Positions 33,302-44,537 are shown, counted from the stretch's first letter. The stretch is DNA of 64,000 nt from Halomonas sp. GFAJ-1 (GCA_002966495.1 CP016490.1:930001-994000), one strand, 5' to 3'. Program-made: numbers and translations. Notes: generated by a model from the letters alone, not told the origin.

Positions 33302-34081
33302 TTAAGTTCCTTGATCGACATCGGCACCCTTTGGGTTGCAGGACCGATCCAACGCGGCTGCTAGTGCAGCCGGCGTTGCTCCCGACGCCACCTTGAGGTC
33401 ACAAAAACCCAGTTTACCGGCCAGTGTAGCTAAACGGTGACTGGAAACGATTAGCGGTTGGTTCAACGCTGCTTGATTACACCATTTTGCCAGATGTTCA
33501 AGCAGTTCGCTGCTGGTAACGATTAACGCCCGGTAATCGCCTACTAAAAGACGTTGCTGCATGGCCGCTGAGGGCGGTTGATACACTCGCCGATATACTT
33601 CTACGCGGATGACTTGCGCGCCACGCGTTTCCAGCGTCTCGGTGAGTAGTGTGCGGCCGCCTTCACCCGCTACCAGTAGTACTCTCTGGTGGGTTAATGC
33701 TTTTAGTGAGGCAAGTGCCAGCAGTGCCTCGCTGGTATCGTCACCGCTTGCAGGTGAAGGAATGTGAACGCGTACGCCTAGCAGGTTGTAAAGGGTGTAG
33801 GCGGTGGTGCTGCCAACACTGTAGTAATCAATCCCTACAGGAAGCTGCGGCCAATAACGCTCCAGCGCTTCGCTTAAACATTCGGCTGCGAAGGGGCTGA
33901 CCACTACTATCTTATGGTACTGATCAATATCCAGCCAGATTCTGCGCTGTTCCGGTGTTTCAGGCAGTGCTTCAAGCTGCATGACCTCCAGGGATTCGAC
34001 CCAAGCGCCCTGGGCGCGCAGCGCAGCGGCAAGCGCTTCACCACGCTCTCCGGGACGGCAGATCAGTACCGGTTGGGTCAT
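33302..34081 (-). CDS. hemD: Uroporphyrinogen-III synthase
   Basis: 259-residue enzyme that cyclises hydroxymethylbilane with inversion of ring D. The family is divergent; VLICRPGERGEALAAALRAQGA at the start, VVVSPFAAECL, YSVGSTTAYTL, VLLVAGEGGRTLLTETL and YRALIVTSSELLEHL are the recognisable stretches of the two-domain fold. Its ATG overlaps the hemC stop (ATGA). Confidence 0.9.
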   Translation of the reverse strand: MTQPVLICRPGERGEALAAALRAQGAWVESLEVMQLEALPETPEQRRIWLDIDQYHKIVVVSPFAAECLSEALERYWPQLPVGIDYYSVGSTTAYTLYNLLGVRVHIPSPASGDDTSEALLALASLKALTHQRVLLVAGEGGRTLLTETLETRGAQVIRVEVYRRVYQPPSAAMQQRLLVGDYRALIVTSSELLEHLAKWCNQAALNQPLIVSSHRLATLAGKLGFCDLKVASGATPAALAAALDRSCNPKGADVDQGT

Positions 34082-35022
34082 ACGTTGCGGCCGTAAACCT
34101 CGGCCAGGATATCCCCAGCCCCTTGGTCAAGGAGGTCTTCAGCCACCCGAATGCCCAGCGCTTCCGGCTCGTGGATGGAGCCACTGCCTTCGGCCCGTAG
34201 CACTTCGGTGCCTTCAGGGTTGCCCACTAAACCGCGCAGCCAAATGGTTTCGTTGGCCTTGTCGAGAATCGCATGACCACCGATAGGCACCTGGCAGCCG
34301 CCTTCTAAGCGGGTGTTCATTGCCCGTTCGGCGCGCACGCGGGTGGCGGTGTCAGGGTCATCCAGAGGAGCCAGTAAGCTGATCAGCTCAGGGTCATGCA
34401 AGCGGCATTCGATACCCAGCGCCCCTTGGCCGCAGGCCGGTAGGCAAATTTCTGGGGGCAATGCTTGGGCGATACGTGCATCCAGCCCTAGGCGTTGCAG
34501 CCCCGAGGTGGCAAGAATAATCGCATCAAATTCACCGGCGTCTAATTTTGCCAAGCGAGTTTGTACATTACCGCGTAGATTAAGAATTTGAAGATCAGGG
34601 CGGGCCTCGCGCATTTGCAGGCCACGGCGTAGGCTGGCCGTGCCGATGCGGGCACCTTCAGGCAGCTCTTCAATGTTGCTGTAGTGGTTGGAGACAAAAG
34701 CATCGGTGGGGTCGGCGCCATCTAAAATCACCGAAAGCCCGAGGCCTTCTGGGAAGTGCATCGGCACATCTTTCATAGAGTGCACGGCAATGTCTGCGCG
34801 GCCATCCAGCATGGCGTCTTCCAACTCTTTGACAAACAGCCCTTTACCGCCAATTTTAGAAAGCGGCGTGTCGAGAATTTTATCCCCTTTGGTAGAGAGC
34901 GGAACCAGCTCGACTTCCAAACCGCTGTGTGCCGCCATCAAACGGTCGCGGACGTACTCGGCCTGCCACATGGCCAACTGGCTTTTACGCGTGGCAATGC
35001 GCAATTTAGTGATGGATGACAC
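34078..35022 (-). CDS. hemC: Porphobilinogen deaminase (hydroxymethylbilane synthase)
   Basis: 314 residues. It polymerises four porphobilinogens. LRIATRKSQLAMWQAEYV, the KGLFVKELEDAMLDGRADIAVHSMKDVP catalytic segment, GTASLRRGLQ, and EGGCQVPIGG with the Cys that holds the dipyrromethane cofactor are all present. It is the first gene of hemCDXY and is divergent from the LOV protein, with about 137 nt between. Confidence 0.97.
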   Translation of the reverse strand: MSSITKLRIATRKSQLAMWQAEYVRDRLMAAHSGLEVELVPLSTKGDKILDTPLSKIGGKGLFVKELEDAMLDGRADIAVHSMKDVPMHFPEGLGLSVILDGADPTDAFVSNHYSNIEELPEGARIGTASLRRGLQMREARPDLQILNLRGNVQTRLAKLDAGEFDAIILATSGLQRLGLDARIAQALPPEICLPACGQGALGIECRLHDPELISLLAPLDDPDTATRVRAERAMNTRLEGGCQVPIGGHAILDKANETIWLRGLVGNPEGTEVLRAEGSGSIHEPEALGIRVAEDLLDQGAGDILAEVYGRNV

Positions 35023-35159
35023 GTTATTCTCCCTTGGCCGCTGACACGGCGCGTCGAACTATGATAAGTCTCATGATAAAGCACCCGGCCACACAGTAAA
35101 AATAACCGGTTAAATTTAAGCGTAGCGTTGAAACGCGACTTACATCTTTAGGTAACGCG

Positions 35160-37607
35160 ATGCCCCTTGAAGAACCGCAAGGTCAGCTCGATCAATTTTT
35201 CCGGCTCTCGCAAGACATGTTCTGCTGCCTCGACGCTGCGGGCATAGTGCTTAACGTCAATCCTATGTTTGAAACACTGCTGGGCTATAGCGCTGCAGAG
35301 CTGGTGGGCCGACCGTGCGGTAAAGTGATCGACCCGCGTGATTATAAGGTGATTGAAACGGCGCTGGCGCAACTGCTTCAAGGAGAAATCATCAAAGCCT
35401 TTGATGTTCGCGCGTTAACCGCAGCAAGGCAACTGCTGTGGCTGGAAGTCACGGCGTCACTCGGCGATAAGGTGATTTATGTCATTGCCCGAGATATTAC
35501 CCGGCGCAAGGCCATTGAAAAGCAGCTTTTACGCAATCAGCGGCTGCTGGAAATGGCGGGTGAGTCTGCGCTGATTGGTGGCTGGTACGTAGATGTGGTG
35601 AATAACGTGCCCGTTTGGTCAGACGAGCTGTGCCAAATTCACGGCATGCCGCCGGGGTTTAAACCCTCTGTGGAGGAGGCTTTCGCTTTTTATGCGCCAG
35701 GCTCTAGAGAACAACTGATGCGCGATTTTCAGGCGTGTAGCGATACCGGCATTAGTTTTGACGGCGAGTATGAGGTGATCACGCGTCAGGGGCGACACCT
35801 GTGGGTGAGAGCCATTGGCAGAGCGGTGAGAGATGAGCACGGAGAGATTTTTCAAATACAAGGCTCAACCCAGGACATTAGTCACCGTAAAGCCACCGAG
35901 CAAAAGCTACAGCTGCTAGAGCGCAGCGTTGAGTCGAGCACTAACGGCGTGATTATCGTTGATGCGCTCAGCGACGATCTACCGATGGTTTATGTCAATG
36001 CCGCGTTTGAGCGCATCACGGGCTACTCCCGGCAAGCCGTGCTGGGGCGTAACTGTCGGTTTCTTCAGGGAGAGGATACCGCGCCGGAATCTCGGCGACA
36101 GCTGCGTAAAGGTATTAATGCCCAGCGTGAAGTGCATGTGGTGATTCGCAACTACCGGTGCGACGGGACGCCGTTCTGGAACGATCTATACATTTCGCCG
36201 GTGCGCGATGAAGCCGGCGTAGTGACCCACTTTATTGGCGTACAAAATGACATTACCTCACAGCGCGAGTATCAAGCGCAGTTACGCCATAACGCGAGCC
36301 ACGACGCGCTGACCGGGCTGCCTAATCGGTTGTTGCTCAACCAGCGCTTGGCCCAAGGGTGTCTGTTAGCAAAGCGCTACCATCGCTACTTAGCCGTTCT
36401 GTTTGTCGACCTAGATGACTTTAAGCCGATTAACGACACCCTGGGCCATGAAGTGGGGGATTTTCTGCTGATTGAAGTGGCTAAGCGGCTGGAGGAGGAG
36501 CTGCGCCCTTGGGATACCGTGGCGCGCTTTGGTGGCGATGAGTTTGTCGTGCTGCTGCCAGATTTAGCCCACGAGCAGGATGTACTGCAAGTGGTCGAGC
36601 GTCTGCTTGCCCGGGTTTCGTCGCCCTACTGGTATCGCACCAGCGAGCTACGAATTTCCGCGAGCATTGGTATTGCCACCGATGACGGGACTATGAGCGA
36701 GCCACGCCAGCTGATTCAACAGGCAGACCTTGCGATGTACAAAGCCAAGCGGCGGGGGCGCAACACCTACCAGTGGTATACCGATGAGTTAAATCGCAAG
36801 GTAACCGAGCGCGTCAGTTTGCGTCATGCTCTTCAGCAGGCCATTGAGCAAGACCAGTTTGAGCTACATTATCAGCCTCAGGTTTGCCAACGCGGCCGGG
36901 TGGCCGGGGTAGAAGCACTGCTCCGCTGGTACCATCCTGAGCGTGGCAATATCCCGCCAGTGCAGTTTATTAGCCTAGCGGAAGACACCGGGCAAATTAT
37001 GCCCATCAGTGAGTGGGTGCTGGCCACCGCGTGCCGGGACGCGGTGGCCCTCAACGCCGCAGGCCACGGCCCGATCACCATGGCCGTTAATGTGTCACCT
37101 ATGCAGTTTCAGCGGCCAGGTTTTTTGGCTTCAATAGAAAAAGCGCTACAAGAGAGCGGTCTTGCGCCTGAGCTGTTGGAGCTAGAGCTTACCGAAGGTG
37201 TGCTCATGGATAGCGCCGAGCACACGATTCAAGCGCTGCATGCCCTGCGCCGCATGGGGGTACACATAGCGCTGGATGACTTTGGTACGGGGTTCTCCAG
37301 CTTGAGCTACTTAAAGCGCCTACCCATTAATAAGCTCAAGGTTGACCGCTCCTTTGTGCGCGAAGTGGTTAACGACCGCCGCGACGCTGCCATTGTGGAT
37401 GGCGTTGTCACCATGGCGGATAAGCTGGGTCTTGAGGTATTGATTGAAGGTATCGAAACCGCCGAGCAGTTTAACTATTTCAAAGGGGTTCAGCGTGCCC
37501 ACTTCCAAGGTTACTACTTTGCTCGGCCGATGCCCCTTGCAGCGTTCTATGCGTTTTTACAATCCCCGCTTACCGCCACCGTTACAATTGAGTCACCTAC
37601 GTCTTAA
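35160..37607 (+). CDS. PAS-PAS-LOV-GGDEF-EAL blue-light cyclic-di-GMP enzyme
   Basis: 815-residue cytoplasmic signalling protein with no membrane segment. Two PAS domains lie at about 10-118 and 130-245. A third at about 250-368 is a LOV domain: GRNCRFLQ (296-303) carries the flavin-adduct C299, with Arg312/313, N331, N341 and Q362 at the expected FMN contacts. The GGDEF domain has an intact RFGGDEF (458-462) and the EAL domain an intact EALLRW (585-587), DDFGTGFSSLSYL and GIETAEQ, so both cyclase and phosphodiesterase could be active. Light probably changes the balance. It stands alone between hemC and argH. Confidence 0.92.
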   Translation: MPLEEPQGQLDQFFRLSQDMFCCLDAAGIVLNVNPMFETLLGYSAAELVGRPCGKVIDPRDYKVIETALAQLLQGEIIKAFDVRALTAARQLLWLEVTASLGDKVIYVIARDITRRKAIEKQLLRNQRLLEMAGESALIGGWYVDVVNNVPVWSDELCQIHGMPPGFKPSVEEAFAFYAPGSREQLMRDFQACSDTGISFDGEYEVITRQGRHLWVRAIGRAVRDEHGEIFQIQGSTQDISHRKATEQKLQLLERSVESSTNGVIIVDALSDDLPMVYVNAAFERITGYSRQAVLGRNCRFLQGEDTAPESRRQLRKGINAQREVHVVIRNYRCDGTPFWNDLYISPVRDEAGVVTHFIGVQNDITSQREYQAQLRHNASHDALTGLPNRLLLNQRLAQGCLLAKRYHRYLAVLFVDLDDFKPINDTLGHEVGDFLLIEVAKRLEEELRPWDTVARFGGDEFVVLLPDLAHEQDVLQVVERLLARVSSPYWYRTSELRISASIGIATDDGTMSEPRQLIQQADLAMYKAKRRGRNTYQWYTDELNRKVTERVSLRHALQQAIEQDQFELHYQPQVCQRGRVAGVEALLRWYHPERGNIPPVQFISLAEDTGQIMPISEWVLATACRDAVALNAAGHGPITMAVNVSPMQFQRPGFLASIEKALQESGLAPELLELELTEGVLMDSAEHTIQALHALRRMGVHIALDDFGTGFSSLSYLKRLPINKLKVDRSFVREVVNDRRDAAIVDGVVTMADKLGLEVLIEGIETAEQFNYFKGVQRAHFQGYYFARPMPLAAFYAFLQSPLTATVTIESPTS

Positions 37608-37704
37608 GCGGCCACTGTTTAAAACGGCATGCCGCTGAGTGCGGCGACTCTGGTACACTTTCGATTAACGATTCCATTAGTTTTGTCAGCAGGATATGCC
37701 TCCG

Positions 37705-39104
<1,400 letters not shown>

Positions 39105-39108
<4 letters not shown>

Positions 39109-39233
39109 AGCGGCAAGCCTTCACATTGAGCGCAGTGCTACTAACGGCGCTGCTACTCGTCGGCTGTGGCCAGAAAGGACCGCTTTATCTGCCTGACGAT
39201 ACCAACGATTCGGCCGCCGAGCAGGAGGGGTAA
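39105..39233 (+). CDS. lptM: Small lipoprotein LptM (YifL-like)
   Basis: 42-residue lipoprotein: a signal segment with lipobox LLVGC, then GQKGPLYLPDD, the constant motif of YifL/LptM, and an acidic tail. In E. coli LptM helps assemble the LptDE lipopolysaccharide translocon. It overlaps argH (ATGA) and lysA (TAATG), the same place yifL-type genes occupy next to dapF-xerC. Confidence 0.9.
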
Positions 39234-40504
39234 TGGATCACTTTAACTACCGTGACGGCGTTCTTTATGCTGAAGATGTGCCGCTAACGCAGCTGGCTGA
39301 CGCGCTGGGCACGCCTTGCTATGTCTACTCCAAGGCAACGCTGAAGCGCCATTTCCGTGCCTATACCGAAGCGCTAGGTGGCCACCCGCACCTGATTTGC
39401 TACGCGGTAAAAGCAAATTCCAACCTTGCTGTTTTAGGGCTGCTAGCAACGCTAGGCGCCGGGTTTGATATCGTCTCAGTGGGCGAGCTTGAGCGCGTAT
39501 TGAAAGCCGGTGGTGACCCTGCAAAAGTGGTTTTCTCGGGGGTTGCCAAGCAGCCTCAGGAGATGGCCCGCGCCCTTGAGGTTGGCATCAAGTGTTTTAA
39601 CGTTGAGTCGCGCTCAGAGCTTGAGCGCTTGAATCGCGTGGCAGGTGAGCTGGGAAAAATTGCGCCAGTCTCGCTGCGGGTTAACCCGGATGTAGACGCG
39701 GGCACCCACCCGTATATTTCTACCGGCTTGAAAGATAACAAGTTTGGTATCCCGGTAGATGAAGCGCTAGACGTTTATCAGCTAGCGGCCAGCCTGCCCA
39801 ACCTGCGGGTGGCAGGGCTTGATTGCCATATCGGTTCCCAGCTTACCGAAACCGCGCCGTTCTTGGATGCCCTAGAGCGGTTATTAATGTTGATGGAGCG
39901 GTTGCGTGAGCGTGGCATCGAAATCGACCACCTGGATTTAGGCGGCGGCCTGGGTGTGCCTTACCGCGATGAAACGCCACCCCAGCCATTTGATTACGCC
40001 AGCCAGTTGCTGGCGCGTCTCTCTCGCTGGAAAGGCGGTGAAACGCTGACCCTGCTGTTTGAACCCGGCCGCTCCATTGCCGCCAATGCAGGTGTCATGC
40101 TGACTCGCGTGGAGTTTTTAAAGCCTGGCGAAACTAAAAACTTTGCGATTGTTGATGCCGCCATGAATGACTTGATTCGCCCGGCGCTGTATCAAGCATG
40201 GCAGGCCATTGTGGCGGTGGATACTCGCCACGAGCGCGCAACAGCCACCTACGATGTGGTGGGGCCGGTGTGCGAAACCGGTGACTTCTTGGGTAAAGAG
40301 CGCGAGCTGGCGATTACCGAAGGCGACCTGCTGGCGGTGCGCTCGGCGGGGGCTTATGGTTTTGTGATGGCCTCCAATTACAACAGTCGCCCGCGTCCGC
40401 CAGAAGTGATGGTAGATGGCAGTCACTACCATGTAATACGCGCCCGGGAAAGTTTGGAAAATCTGTGGGCTGGCGAGGCGCTGTTGCCTGAAGGGGCGCG
40501 CTGA
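39233..40504 (+). CDS. lysA: Diaminopimelate decarboxylase
   Basis: 423-residue PLP enzyme, last step of lysine synthesis. CYAVKANSNLAVL holds the Schiff-base Lys, GAGFDIVSVGEL follows, HIGSQ is the His-containing PLP face, LDLGGGLGVPY the phosphate loop, EPGRSIAANAG binds substrate, and CETGDFLGKER provides the active-site Cys of the partner subunit. It overlaps dapF by one base. Confidence 0.96.
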   Translation: MDHFNYRDGVLYAEDVPLTQLADALGTPCYVYSKATLKRHFRAYTEALGGHPHLICYAVKANSNLAVLGLLATLGAGFDIVSVGELERVLKAGGDPAKVVFSGVAKQPQEMARALEVGIKCFNVESRSELERLNRVAGELGKIAPVSLRVNPDVDAGTHPYISTGLKDNKFGIPVDEALDVYQLAASLPNLRVAGLDCHIGSQLTETAPFLDALERLLMLMERLRERGIEIDHLDLGGGLGVPYRDETPPQPFDYASQLLARLSRWKGGETLTLLFEPGRSIAANAGVMLTRVEFLKPGETKNFAIVDAAMNDLIRPALYQAWQAIVAVDTRHERATATYDVVGPVCETGDFLGKERELAITEGDLLAVRSAGAYGFVMASNYNSRPRPPEVMVDGSHYHVIRARESLENLWAGEALLPEGAR

Positions 40505-41337
40505 TGCTGCTCCACTTCACTAAAATGCACGGCCTGGGCAACGACTTTATGGTCGTTGACCTTGTCACTCAGCGCGCCAGGTTGCTCGATGAGCAGATCC
40601 GCCAGTTGGCGGATCGCCGCTTTGGCATTGGCTTTGACCAGCTATTAATCGTCGAGCCGCCCCGAGACCCGGAGATGGATTTTCGTTACCGCATCTATAA
40701 CGCCGACGGTAGCGAAGTGGAAAACTGCGGCAACGGCGCGCGCTGCTTTGCCCGCTTTGTGCGTGACCAGCGCCTGACCCATAAACATGAAATCCACGTG
40801 GAAACCGCGGGTGGCCCGCTGGTGCTGAACGTGCAGCACGATGGCATGGTGCGCGTGGATATGGGCAGACCACGCTTTAACCCTGCCACGCTGCCGTTTG
40901 AGGCGCCTGGCGACCAGCCGCTTCATGAGGTGGCTGTGGAGGGGGAGACGCTGCAGCTGGGCGTAGTGTCCATGGGCAACCCCCATGCGGTTTTGCAGGT
41001 GGAGAGTGTCGATAGCGCACCGGTGGAGCGCTTAGGGCCGCTGCTTGAATCACACCCGCGCTTTCCCAAGCGAGTGAACGTCGGCTTTATGCAAGTGGTG
41101 GCGCCCAATGAGATCCGCCTGCGCGTGTTTGAGCGTGGCAGCGGCGAAACCCTTGCCTGCGGAACCGGCGCCTGTGCCGCCGTGGCTAGCGGTATCCGCC
41201 AAGGGCTGTTGAAAAGCCCGGTGACGGTACACCTACCGGGGGGGCAGCTCAGTATTGAGTGGCCTGACCCTGAAGCATCGCTTGTCATGGTTGGGCCCGC
41301 AACACGGGTCTTTGATGGTCGTGTAGCACTCATCTAA
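40504..41337 (+). CDS. dapF: Diaminopimelate epimerase
   Basis: 277-residue cofactor-independent epimerase of LL- to meso-diaminopimelate. The two catalytic cysteines are in the ENCGNGARC motif (first half) and the ACGTGACAA motif (second half); FTKMHGLGNDFMVVD is the usual start. It is in the lptM-lysA-dapF-DUF484-xerC operon. Confidence 0.97.
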   Translation: MLLHFTKMHGLGNDFMVVDLVTQRARLLDEQIRQLADRRFGIGFDQLLIVEPPRDPEMDFRYRIYNADGSEVENCGNGARCFARFVRDQRLTHKHEIHVETAGGPLVLNVQHDGMVRVDMGRPRFNPATLPFEAPGDQPLHEVAVEGETLQLGVVSMGNPHAVLQVESVDSAPVERLGPLLESHPRFPKRVNVGFMQVVAPNEIRLRVFERGSGETLACGTGACAAVASGIRQGLLKSPVTVHLPGGQLSIEWPDPEASLVMVGPATRVFDGRVALI

Positions 41338-41353
41338 TTCGAGGAGAACGGCG

Positions 41354-42064
41354 ATGTCACAAGCCCCCGAGCCGCGCAAGACGCTCGACCCTGACCAAGT
41401 GGCGTTTTGGCTGGCCCGTCATCCCGATTTTTTTGTCGGTCGAGAAGGGCTATTGCAGCAGCTCAAGGTGCCCCATCCCCATATAGAGGGTGCCGTATCG
41501 CTGCTTGAGCGGCTAGTCATTGATTTGCGCCAGCGCGCCGAAACCGCGGAAGACCGCCTAGAGCACCTGCTGGAGACCGCACGGCATAACGAGTCCCAAT
41601 ATCGCCGCCTGCGAGAAACGCTGCTGGCGCTGGTCGAAGCGCAAGATCGTGATGCGTTAGCCCAGGCCCTGGCCACCCAGCTAAGCGAGCGTTTTGATAC
41701 GCCCGCTATGGCGCTGTGGTGCCCGGCGTCATTAAGCGATAGCGAAGCCGCGCCCCCACAGCCGCCGCGTCACGTGTTAGACCAGCACGCCAGCGCGCGG
41801 TTAGCGGCGCTGCTGGATGGCCGCACCAGCCGTTGCGCCAAGCTTAGCGTGAGCGACTGGAAGTGCCTGCTGCCCCATACCAAGGCGCCGCGTAGGGCCG
41901 GTTCCTGCGCCATTTCACGGCTATCGGCAGGGGAGCCGCTAGGGTATTTACTGCTTGCCAGTCCCGACCCCGAGAGCTACCGCGCCAGTATGGATACGCT
42001 GTTTACCGAGTACCTGGGCGATATTGTGGCGCGGCTGTTGATGCGCCTGGAACCCCATGCCTAA
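41354..42064 (+). CDS. DUF484 family protein
   Basis: 236 residues, the YigA/DUF484 family of unknown role always found beside xerC. The N-terminal FWLARHPDFFVGREGLLQQLKVPHPHIEGAVSLLERLV segment is the conserved part. A coiled coil follows, then a GAF-like C-terminal half. ATG 41354 follows GAGGAG. It overlaps xerC by 8 nt. Confidence 0.9.
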   Translation: MSQAPEPRKTLDPDQVAFWLARHPDFFVGREGLLQQLKVPHPHIEGAVSLLERLVIDLRQRAETAEDRLEHLLETARHNESQYRRLRETLLALVEAQDRDALAQALATQLSERFDTPAMALWCPASLSDSEAAPPQPPRHVLDQHASARLAALLDGRTSRCAKLSVSDWKCLLPHTKAPRRAGSCAISRLSAGEPLGYLLLASPDPESYRASMDTLFTEYLGDIVARLLMRLEPHA

Positions 42065-42962
42065 CACGTCCATTGCTGAGCAGGTTGAGCGCTATTTAGC
42101 GGTCCTGGCGGCCCACGCAAGCCCGGCTACGGTAGCGGCTTATCGCCAGGATTTAGCCGCGCTTTGCCGCTTTACGCAGCAGCGTGACATCACTGAGCCC
42201 AGCGCGCTGGATGCCACCCTGCTCAGAGCATTTTTAGGGGCCGAGCGCAGCCGTGGCCTAGCCCCCAGAAGCCTGGCACGCAGGCGGGCTGCGCTTTCGC
42301 GCTTTGCGGATGACCTGGTAAAGCAAGGCGTGCTTGCGGATAACCCCGTCGGCCTGCTGCGAACCCCGAAGCAACCAAGCCATCTGCCCAGGCCCGTGGA
42401 TGTAGATGCGCTGGCGCGCTTTTTAGATACCCCCCACGACGGCACGCCGCTGGCGATACGCGACCAAGCCATGCTGGAGCTGTTTTACTCCAGTGGCTTG
42501 CGCCTGGCGGAGCTGGCGGCGCTGGACCTTAACCATTTAACCGCTAATCATGTGCGGGTAATGGGTAAAGGCAGTAAGCCCCGCCAAGTACCGGTGGGTC
42601 GGCGAGCTCATCAGGCGCTCACAGCGTGGCTTGCCTGCCGTAGCGGGCTTGCGCCTGAGGGTAACGTCGCGCTATTTGTCGGTCAGCGCGGCTCGCGCCT
42701 TGGGCATCGTGCTATCCAAAAGCGTTTGGCGCAGCTGTCGGTAACCCGTGGCTTGCCTGAACACCTGCACCCTCACCGCCTGCGCCACTCGTTTGCCAGT
42801 CATCTGCTGGAGTCGAGCCAGGATCTACGCGCGGTGCAAGAGCTACTCGGCCATGCCAACTTATCTACCACCCAGGTATATACGCGGCTGGATTGGCAGC
42901 ACCTAGCCGAAAGCTACGATGCTGCTCACCCGCGCGCTAAACGCCGCCCTGCTGGGAGCTAA
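42057..42962 (+). CDS. xerC: Tyrosine recombinase XerC
   Basis: 301-residue recombinase that, with XerD, resolves chromosome dimers at dif. The N-terminal SAM-like domain (about 5-90) is followed by the catalytic domain with Arg in SSGLRLAELAAL, Lys in GKGSKPRQVPVG, HxxR in LHPHRLRHSFASHLL, and the nucleophile Tyr in LLGHANLSTTQVYTRLD. No dif site or XerD gene is present here. Confidence 0.95.
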   Translation: MPNTSIAEQVERYLAVLAAHASPATVAAYRQDLAALCRFTQQRDITEPSALDATLLRAFLGAERSRGLAPRSLARRRAALSRFADDLVKQGVLADNPVGLLRTPKQPSHLPRPVDVDALARFLDTPHDGTPLAIRDQAMLELFYSSGLRLAELAALDLNHLTANHVRVMGKGSKPRQVPVGRRAHQALTAWLACRSGLAPEGNVALFVGQRGSRLGHRAIQKRLAQLSVTRGLPEHLHPHRLRHSFASHLLESSQDLRAVQELLGHANLSTTQVYTRLDWQHLAESYDAAHPRAKRRPAGS

Positions 42963-42964
42963 CC

Positions 42965-43702
42965 ATGTCGTCGCTAGAAGCGATTACTTTTGATCTTGAT
43001 GATACGCTTTGGGACAACCAGGGCGTGATGCTAAAAACGGAAGAGGGGCACTATCGCTGGCTGTTAGAAGCCCTGGCGATGTGGCGCGAAGCACGCCAGG
43101 AGCCGCCGTTAGCACTGCATTACCAGCAAGGCGTGGCGGATTATTTGCAGCGTCGCCAGCAGTGGGCACAGCGGGTGCCGGAACGGCGTGGAGACTTTAC
43201 TTGGCTGCGGTTAAGGGCGCTGGAAGAGCAGCTTGAGGCACAGGGCCTGACGCGCAGTGCCGCCTTCATGTGGGCGGCCGCCGCGATGAATGAGTTTCAC
43301 CGCCTGCGGGTACAGGTAACGCCTCATCCTGAAGCGGCCGGTTTGTTAGCCGCTTTAGCTGAACGCTACCAGTTGGCCGCGATTACGAATGGCAATATCC
43401 ACTTAAAGCGCCAACCTTTGGCCAGCTATTTTCCCGTGGCGATTGCCGCAGGTGAGTTGCTGGCGCCGAAGCCTGATCCCAAGCCCTTTCTTACCGCGCT
43501 TGAGCGGCTTAACGTGGCCCCAAACCGGGCTATGCACGTGGGTGACTCGTGGAAAGAGGATGTGCTGCCCGCCCAGCAGCTGGGGATGCATGCTGCGTGG
43601 ATTGCCGAGCGCGGTGACCAGGCACTACCCGCGCGCGTCCACCGCATAGCCCATGTCAAAGAGTTGCCTAACCTGATCGAGTGGCTGGAGAAGCGGCGCT
43701 GA
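42965..43702 (+). CDS. HAD-family hydrolase (YigB-like)
   Basis: 245-residue haloacid-dehalogenase phosphatase. Motif I ITFDLDDTLWDN has both catalytic Asp residues, motif II is in AAITNGN, motif III Lys in APKPDPKPF and motif IV in HVGDSWKEDVLPAQQLG. It starts 2 nt after xerC, the same order as xerC-yigB, where YigB dephosphorylates FMN. Related family members act on other small phosphates. Confidence 0.87.
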   Translation: MSSLEAITFDLDDTLWDNQGVMLKTEEGHYRWLLEALAMWREARQEPPLALHYQQGVADYLQRRQQWAQRVPERRGDFTWLRLRALEEQLEAQGLTRSAAFMWAAAAMNEFHRLRVQVTPHPEAAGLLAALAERYQLAAITNGNIHLKRQPLASYFPVAIAAGELLAPKPDPKPFLTALERLNVAPNRAMHVGDSWKEDVLPAQQLGMHAAWIAERGDQALPARVHRIAHVKELPNLIEWLEKRR

Positions 43703-43739
43703 GTGCGCTGTATTTTCACCAGCGAATGTTACGAGCCGC

Positions 43740-44402
43740 TTAGGCAGGCGGCTGGTCGTGCTCTGATTGGTCCGGTGTATGCAGCCACTGGTCGAGCTTC
43801 TTGGAAAGCGTATCCACGCCGTCGCGCTTAAGCGATGAAAAAAGCTGCACAGACACGAGGTCCTCCCACTCTTTCAGGCGTGAGCGGACTTTTTGTAGCG
43901 TGGCACTGGCTGGGCCTTTTTTGAGTTTGTCGGACTTGGTGAGCAAAATATGCACCGGCATTTCACGCTGGTCGGCATAGTTGAGCATCATTTGGTCGAA
44001 CTCGGTAAGCGGGTGACGTACATCCATCAGCAGCACCAAGCCGCGCAGGCTAAAGCGGTTACGAAGATACTCAGCCAAGTGCTTTTGCCACTCTAACTTG
44101 ACCGATTCTGGCACTTTGGCGTAACCATAGCCGGGCAAATCAACCAAACGGCGTGATTCATCGTTCATCACGCTAAAAAAGTTAATCAGCTGGGTACGAC
44201 CCGGGGTGCGCGACGTGCGCGCCAGCGCGGTCTGCTGGGTAAGCGCGTTAATAGCGCTGGATTTACCTGCATTGGAGCGCCCGGCAAAGGCCACTTCCGC
44301 ACCGGTATCGTCAGGGCAGAGCGCAAGGGTCGGCGCACTGATAACAAAGCGGGCGGTGGGGTAGTTCAGTCGGGGGACTAGGCTATCATGGGGGGTAGTC
44401 AT
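43740..44402 (-). CDS. engB: Ribosome biogenesis GTPase EngB (YsxC/YihA)
   Basis: 220 residues. TRAFAR-type GTPase with G1 GRSNAGKSSAIN, the switch-I TSRTPGRTQLINFF, G3 DLPGYGYAKVP, G4 TKSDKLKKG and MDVRHPLTEFD. It acts in 50S subunit assembly. It is convergent with the HAD gene (37 nt gap) and divergent from cytochrome c4. Confidence 0.95.
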   Translation of the reverse strand: MTTPHDSLVPRLNYPTARFVISAPTLALCPDDTGAEVAFAGRSNAGKSSAINALTQQTALARTSRTPGRTQLINFFSVMNDESRRLVDLPGYGYAKVPESVKLEWQKHLAEYLRNRFSLRGLVLLMDVRHPLTEFDQMMLNYADQREMPVHILLTKSDKLKKGPASATLQKVRSRLKEWEDLVSVQLFSSLKRDGVDTLSKKLDQWLHTPDQSEHDQPPA

Positions 44403-44531
44403 GGAATCAATCCTGGAAAACGAACGTATAAACGGCCCGCTTCACCACATTAGTGTGAAAAAAAGCGATACCGCGACGAATTACCCCGAAAGCAGTCTTG
44501 GACTTGCATTCCCGCCGCTAGGGTGATTCGT

Positions 44532-44537
44532 TATAAT
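44532..44537 (+). promoter_or_regulatory. Possible -10 element upstream of cytochrome c4
   Basis: The 308-nt gap between engB and cytochrome c4 contains one consensus TATAAT at 44532-44537. No good -35 sits at the right distance, so an activator or other sigma contact would be needed. Nothing else in the gap is recognisable. Confidence 0.35.
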
